Source of the DNA: Zymomonas mobilis subsp. pomaceae ATCC 29192
GTDB taxonomy: Bacteria; Pseudomonadota; Alphaproteobacteria; Sphingomonadales; Sphingomonadaceae
Reading direction: 5' to 3'
Assembly (NCBI RefSeq): GCF_000218875.1
Contig: NC_015709.1
Location: forward strand, 558,001 to 622,000
DNA: 64,000 nt
Of this stretch, positions 60,147 through 64,000 are shown piece after piece. A model generated the notes under the pieces. The model was not told where the DNA came from, did not search any database, and saw only the letters and a program-made list of their open reading frames with translations. Every line of letters starts with the position of its first letter. Positions within the stretch are counted from its first letter, which is position 1. A program made the position numbers and the translations under genes.

Positions 60147-60707
60147 TTAAAATTCAGCTTCATGAATATCTATCTTAAAAACTTTAGCGATAACATCCTC
60201 ACTATGTCCCGCTCTTATCATAGCCGCAAAATGTCGTCGTTTTACTTTTATATCATCTCGATCATCTTTTAGATAAAATGGCCCTAGCCGTCTTTTTTGG
60301 GCATAACTAATAGCTGTTTCTAAAAAATGATCGCTATCTGAAAGCTCGTTTTTTTCTGTGAGACTCGCAATAATCTTTTCATCAATACCTGCGATTTTTA
60401 AACTAGCCTTTATGCGCCTCATGCCGTACCCCCGCCGCATTAAGGCAGAAAGTTTCATTTCGGCAAATAAAGGATCATTGATATAGCCTAAATTCGTACA
60501 ATGTAGAATAATAGCTTCAATATTGGGCGCTTTTTTACCAATCCATCCTGATTGATTTATTTTGCGCTTTAAATAATCTGATAATTTTTTCGAAGATGTG
60601 GCATAGCGTCCGACATAATATAAAGCGAGTTGCTGTAACAAAATTTCATCAAGAGGTTTTGGCTGTTTATTCTTTAAGTTTTGTGGCACGGCTTGCGTCT
60701 CTGTCAT
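60147..60707 (-). CDS. recX: RecX-family regulatory protein
   Basis: RecX proteins modulate RecA filaments. The 186-residue protein is helical and basic, with the repeated RecX pattern: LYYVGRYATSSKKLSDYLKRKINQ, RRGYGMRRIKASLKIAGIDEKII, and RRHFAAMIRAGHSEDVIAKVF. It is not adjacent to recA here. Its stop lies one base from the nth stop, so the two transcripts must overlap at their 3' ends. Confidence 0.85.
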   Translation of the reverse strand: MTETQAVPQNLKNKQPKPLDEILLQQLALYYVGRYATSSKKLSDYLKRKINQSGWIGKKAPNIEAIILHCTNLGYINDPLFAEMKLSALMRRGYGMRRIKASLKIAGIDEKIIASLTEKNELSDSDHFLETAISYAQKRRLGPFYLKDDRDDIKVKRRHFAAMIRAGHSEDVIAKVFKIDIHEAEF

Positions 60708-60807
60708 AGTTTGATAAAGAATTGAACAGTTATTATCCCGGGACTAGGGCGGGATATATTGTCTGACAGCATACTCCAAAGAGCATGCCCCGGGGAGGAA
60801 TAAAGCG

Positions 60808-62583
60808 TTGTCGACTTTGGTCGGAAAAAAAATTGCCGTGGGTGATGAAAAACCTGTTTTATTACCTACGCCTACAAATGATGATAGGATAGAGCGTCGT
60901 AGATGTGACTTTTCAACGCTTGGTGAAGCACTGGATTATGCAGCGCTGACCACGAAAGGTATGAATTTTCACGATGCGCGCGGGACTTTGATAAAGCCCT
61001 ATCCTTTTAGCGAAGTGCGTTCAGATGCCTTAATCGTTGCATCAAAGCTTATCGCCCGTGGTATTAAACCCGGAAGCCGATTGGCACTGATTGCAGAAAC
61101 CTGTCCTGAATTTGCAGCCTTGTTTTTTGGGGCTGTCTATGCAGGTATTTGGCCAGTTCCCTTACCTTTACCAACGTCTTTTGGGGGAAAAGAGGCCTAT
61201 ATTGAACAGCTCGCTATTCAATTAAAAAGTAGTGACCCTGCTTTAATCGCCTATCCTAAAGAATTGGCAGAGTTTGCAGAAAAAGCCGCATTCCTGAATG
61301 GGGTGCCTGCTGTTGCATGGGAAGATCTGTCCTTAGAAGAGGCTGATGTTGTTGAATTACCCAAGGCTAAAAAAGAAGACATAGCCTATCTTCAATATTC
61401 TAGCGGGTCTACACGGTTTCCGCATGGGGTTATCATCACCCATGAAGCCTTATTAAGTAATTTATCAGCCCATGGTTTTGGCATGAATATGCAGGATAAT
61501 GATCGCTGTATATCATGGTTGCCTTGGTATCATGATATGGGCTTGGTCGGCTGTATGCTGTCGATTATGGCTAATCAGGTTTCAACGGATTACCTAAAGA
61601 CCAATGACTTTGCACGGCGTCCTTTAGCATGGCTGGATTTAATTACCCGTAACAAAGGGCGTACTATCAGTTATTCTCCGACTTTTGGTTATGATATTTG
61701 TGCGCGTCGCATGTCCAGCCAGACAAAAGCCGTCGATCGTTTTGATCTTTCCCGTTGGCGGGTAGCCGGAAACGGCGCTGACATGATCAGACCCGATGTC
61801 ATGCAAAAATTTGTCGATGCCTTTTCAGAAGCAGGCTTCAATCCAAAAGCGTTTATGCCTTCTTATGGTTTAGCAGAAGCAACATTAGCCGTCTCTTTGA
61901 TGCCTTTGAACGAAGGTATCCGGGTTGAAATGGTCAAAGAAAGTCTGCTTTCCGGTACAACCCAAAATGATCCGGATCAGCCCGAGCGTTATCGTGCTAT
62001 CGTTAATTGCGGTAGACCTGTGCGCGATACGATTATTTCTATTCGTAATGATAAAGGGGAAGAATTACCGGATAGAAGTGTCGGACAGGTTTGGGTCAAA
62101 GGCCCCGGCATTATGAGTGGCTACTTCCGTGACGAAGCGGCCACCAAGGCTTGTCTGGTGGATGGTTGGCTTGATACCGGCGATATGGGATATATGTCCG
62201 AAGGTTATATTTATATTGTTGGCCGCGCCAAGGATATGATTATTGTCAATGGATGTAACTATTGGCCTCAGGATATTGAATGGGCTGTCGAGCAATTACC
62301 CGGTTTTAAGGGCGGCGACATTGCTGCTTTTGCGATTACGACGGATTCTGGTGAAGAAGTGCCCACCGTACTTGTCCAATGCCGAATGTCAGATCCCATC
62401 GAGAGAAAGAAACTCCATACCCAGATAAGCGAAAAAGTACGGACGATTATGGGGATGCGTTGTATTATTGAGTTAGTACCGCCCCGTTCTTTACCGCGTA
62501 CCAGTTCTGGAAAATTAAGCCGTATTAAAGCGTGTAGTATGTATCTATCAGGCGCTTTAAAGGCATACGAGATTGACGATTAA
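60808..62583 (+). CDS. Fatty acyl-AMP ligase (AMP-dependent synthetase), TTG start
   Basis: An ANL-superfamily adenylating enzyme of 591 residues. Motifs are YLQYSSGSTRFPHGV (A3-like), SWLPWYHDMGLVG, the SYGLAEATLAVS loop, GWLDTGDMGY, GRAKDMIIVNGCNYWPQD, and the C-terminal Lys in PRTSSGKLSR. The sequence fits fatty acyl-AMP ligases better than CoA ligases. The start is TTG 60808, supported by GGGGAGGAA upstream; no ATG nearby matches. FAALs usually load acyl chains onto a carrier protein, but no acyl carrier protein or PKS/NRPS gene is adjacent. Its pathway is open, possibly membrane or sphingolipid chemistry. Confidence 0.88.
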   Translation: MSTLVGKKIAVGDEKPVLLPTPTNDDRIERRRCDFSTLGEALDYAALTTKGMNFHDARGTLIKPYPFSEVRSDALIVASKLIARGIKPGSRLALIAETCPEFAALFFGAVYAGIWPVPLPLPTSFGGKEAYIEQLAIQLKSSDPALIAYPKELAEFAEKAAFLNGVPAVAWEDLSLEEADVVELPKAKKEDIAYLQYSSGSTRFPHGVIITHEALLSNLSAHGFGMNMQDNDRCISWLPWYHDMGLVGCMLSIMANQVSTDYLKTNDFARRPLAWLDLITRNKGRTISYSPTFGYDICARRMSSQTKAVDRFDLSRWRVAGNGADMIRPDVMQKFVDAFSEAGFNPKAFMPSYGLAEATLAVSLMPLNEGIRVEMVKESLLSGTTQNDPDQPERYRAIVNCGRPVRDTIISIRNDKGEELPDRSVGQVWVKGPGIMSGYFRDEAATKACLVDGWLDTGDMGYMSEGYIYIVGRAKDMIIVNGCNYWPQDIEWAVEQLPGFKGGDIAAFAITTDSGEEVPTVLVQCRMSDPIERKKLHTQISEKVRTIMGMRCIIELVPPRSLPRTSSGKLSRIKACSMYLSGALKAYEIDD

Positions 62584-62590
62584 TAATATC

Positions 62591-62628
62591 TTTCATTCCG
62601 GTTTGATTTCTATCAGGCCGGAATGAAA
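62591..62628. terminator. Hairpin after the acyl-AMP ligase gene
   Basis: TTTCATTCCGG and CCGGAATGAAA are exact 11-base reverse complements with a 16-base loop, eight bases after the stop. The T-run after the stem is short (AATTTAAAG), so it may be an imperfect terminator. Confidence 0.65.
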
Positions 62629-62714
62629 TTTAAAGATCATCAAAATCATTTAAAATATTGGGGTATTATCACTTCATTTTTGTATCCTGAATTTTTTCAG
62701 AAGGCATCTTGGGA

Positions 62715-64000
62715 ATGCTTTTGCCCTTATCTTCAAGGCCACATCAATCTTTTCAATTTTTAGGGCAAAATGCCTTTTCTCTGGTCTTTTTTCTTTTTTT
62801 AATTTCTATCTCTTCAGTAGCATCCTGCGCGGAGGTGACTTTTACCACCTCGAAGCAATCCCCTAGGGAAGCTAACCAAACGGAAGATTTGGATCAGCTT
62901 ATGGCTATGCCCCAATATAGCCAGCTTACGGGAGCCTATCGCCATGAACAATGGGCTTTTGTCCGCTACCAAGCGGGGCAACATCAGCTTATAATCAGTG
63001 GCGCTGATCCACACCCTTCAAAGTTACCGTTGTTCTCTATTCTTGCTCATTATAAAAAGGATGATGGGCAGGCTATTTATAACGTTCGGTTTTCACCAGA
63101 TGACCGTTTGTTAGCCTATGTACGCGGTGGCGATCCCGAATTTCCAGATGATCCTCCGCCCAATCCCACATTTGAACCAGCGCCGCCGCAACCGACAATC
63201 CATCTTGTCGATCTTGAACAAGCTACAGAAAAAACCATAGCGATAGGTTATCAACCCGTTTTTTCACCCGATAACAGCCAATTAGTCTATGTCTCTCAAG
63301 ACCAATTATGGCAGCAATCCTTAAAAGAGGCTTCCCCACCCCGAAAATTACTAACTGTTAAAGGGCACATCCGCTCGTTAAGTTGGTCTTCTGATGGTAA
63401 GCACTTAGTGTTTACTGATGATCGAACAGATCATAGTTTTATTGCACTCTATGATTTATCAATGGACAAGCTGACCTATCTGCCTTCTGCGCTTGGAAAT
63501 GATTTATTTCCGGTTTTTTCGCCTGATAACAAAAAAGTAGCGTTTATTCGCGCTTATGGCTTACCCCCAACGCCCTTAACTGCCTCTATCTCTTCTCAGC
63601 AAAGCAGTGGTTGGTGGTCTATTATGATCGCTGATCTGGAAAAAGGTTCTCTGACTGAACAGTGGAAGGCCTCTTCTGGGCGTGGGAATGTCTATGCGGG
63701 CACACGCCATCAAAATCTTTTCTGGACCGATAAAAATGCGCTCATTTTTCCTTGGGAGAAAGACGGCTGGCTGCATGTTTATAGCCTGAACCTTCAATCT
63801 GAAGAGGTCAGACTACTGACAAGGGGGGATTTTGAAGTTGAACAATTTCTTGTTGATAACACTCAAAATCGCCTGATTTATACGTCTAATACTGAAAATA
63901 GCGATCGTTATCAATTATGGGAAAGGTCTCTTTCTTCTGAAAAGCAACAACTTTTGGGGGATTCTCGCGCACTCGCTTTTCAACCGGTTCTAGCCAAGGA
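62715..64000 (+). CDS. S9-family peptidase, N-terminal propeller region (partial)
   Basis: From ATG 62715 about 428 codons are visible before the right edge. The N-terminus has an export segment (FSLVFFLFLISISSV) ending in VASC, which is compatible with a lipoprotein site, or in SCA for signal peptidase I. Beta-propeller-like repeats follow: VRFSPDDRLLAYVRGGD, PVFSPDNSQLVYVS, LSWSSDGKHLVFTDD, PVFSPDNKKVAFIRA. A Pro-rich insertion lies near residue 150. This is the pattern of dipeptidyl-peptidase IV-like S9 enzymes, whose serine hydrolase domain would lie beyond the window. A TolB-like propeller protein is possible. Confidence 0.75.
   Translation, partial: MLLPLSSRPHQSFQFLGQNAFSLVFFLFLISISSVASCAEVTFTTSKQSPREANQTEDLDQLMAMPQYSQLTGAYRHEQWAFVRYQAGQHQLIISGADPHPSKLPLFSILAHYKKDDGQAIYNVRFSPDDRLLAYVRGGDPEFPDDPPPNPTFEPAPPQPTIHLVDLEQATEKTIAIGYQPVFSPDNSQLVYVSQDQLWQQSLKEASPPRKLLTVKGHIRSLSWSSDGKHLVFTDDRTDHSFIALYDLSMDKLTYLPSALGNDLFPVFSPDNKKVAFIRAYGLPPTPLTASISSQQSSGWWSIMIADLEKGSLTEQWKASSGRGNVYAGTRHQNLFWTDKNALIFPWEKDGWLHVYSLNLQSEEVRLLTRGDFEVEQFLVDNTQNRLIYTSNTENSDRYQLWERSLSSEKQQLLGDSRALAFQPVLAK

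Overview
The window looks like chromosomal housekeeping DNA from an alphaproteobacterium of the sphingomonad branch, and Zymomonas mobilis or a very close relative is the best guess. The reasons are the gene content (ChpT of the CckA-ChpT-CtrA relay, an HdaA-type DnaA relative, the aroQ-accB-accC order, a 1394-residue RpoC next to a 1390-residue RpoB), the moderately AT-rich coding sequence, very AT-rich intergenic gaps, and frequent TTG/GTG starts. This is inferred from sequence familiarity; no database search was possible. No rRNA, IS element, prophage, CRISPR array or plasmid gene was seen.

Layout. 1-452: N-terminal part of an exported coiled-coil protein, probably a porin, leaving the left edge. 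662-5445 (minus): thrS-glnD. 5693-7473 (plus): an alpha/beta hydrolase and a secreted TPR protein. 7688-12200 (plus): gloA-gloB, a cysteine hydrolase, and two adjacent paralogues built almost entirely of 43-residue TPR-like repeats. 12274-14281 (minus): an SCP2-like protein, grxC, chpT and a JAMM/MPN metalloprotease. 14314-17386 (plus): rluD, rpoH, cysK. 17441-20694 (mostly minus): small exported or accessory proteins, tRNA-Ser(TGA), and an outer-membrane protein that seems to start at ATT. 20883-24731: prfC, csbD, a monooxygenase-fold protein, thiG and thiS. 24810-27180 (plus): aroQ-accB-accC. 27269-28087: cysQ.

28241-40595 (minus) is the classical transcription/ribosome cluster, read in the order tRNA-Trp, secE, nusG, rplK, rplA, rplJ, rplL, rpoB, rpoC. 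Its leaders contain hairpins. The rplL-rpoB gap holds a near-consensus promoter followed by an intrinsic-terminator-like hairpin upstream of the rpoB start.

40786-44405 (minus): an M13 metallopeptidase, smpB and dapA. 44454-47105 (plus): a lytic transglycosylase and greB. 47191-55856 is rich in polyphosphate metabolism (ppk2, ppx, ppk1), interleaved with aspS and rnd, followed by the hdaA-like gene and a DUF2066 protein. 57010-60145 (plus) packs purM-purN-dapB-nth with overlapping ends, meeting recX head-on. The right end carries a fatty acyl-AMP ligase with a TTG start and the N-terminal part of an S9-type peptidase that leaves the window.

No obviously new multi-gene system is present. The observations most worth a second look are the paired 43-residue repeat proteins, the rpoB leader promoter plus terminator, the ThiS C-terminal tail beyond its Gly-Gly together with a JAMM protease, the ATT start, and several perfect inverted repeats in intergenic DNA.
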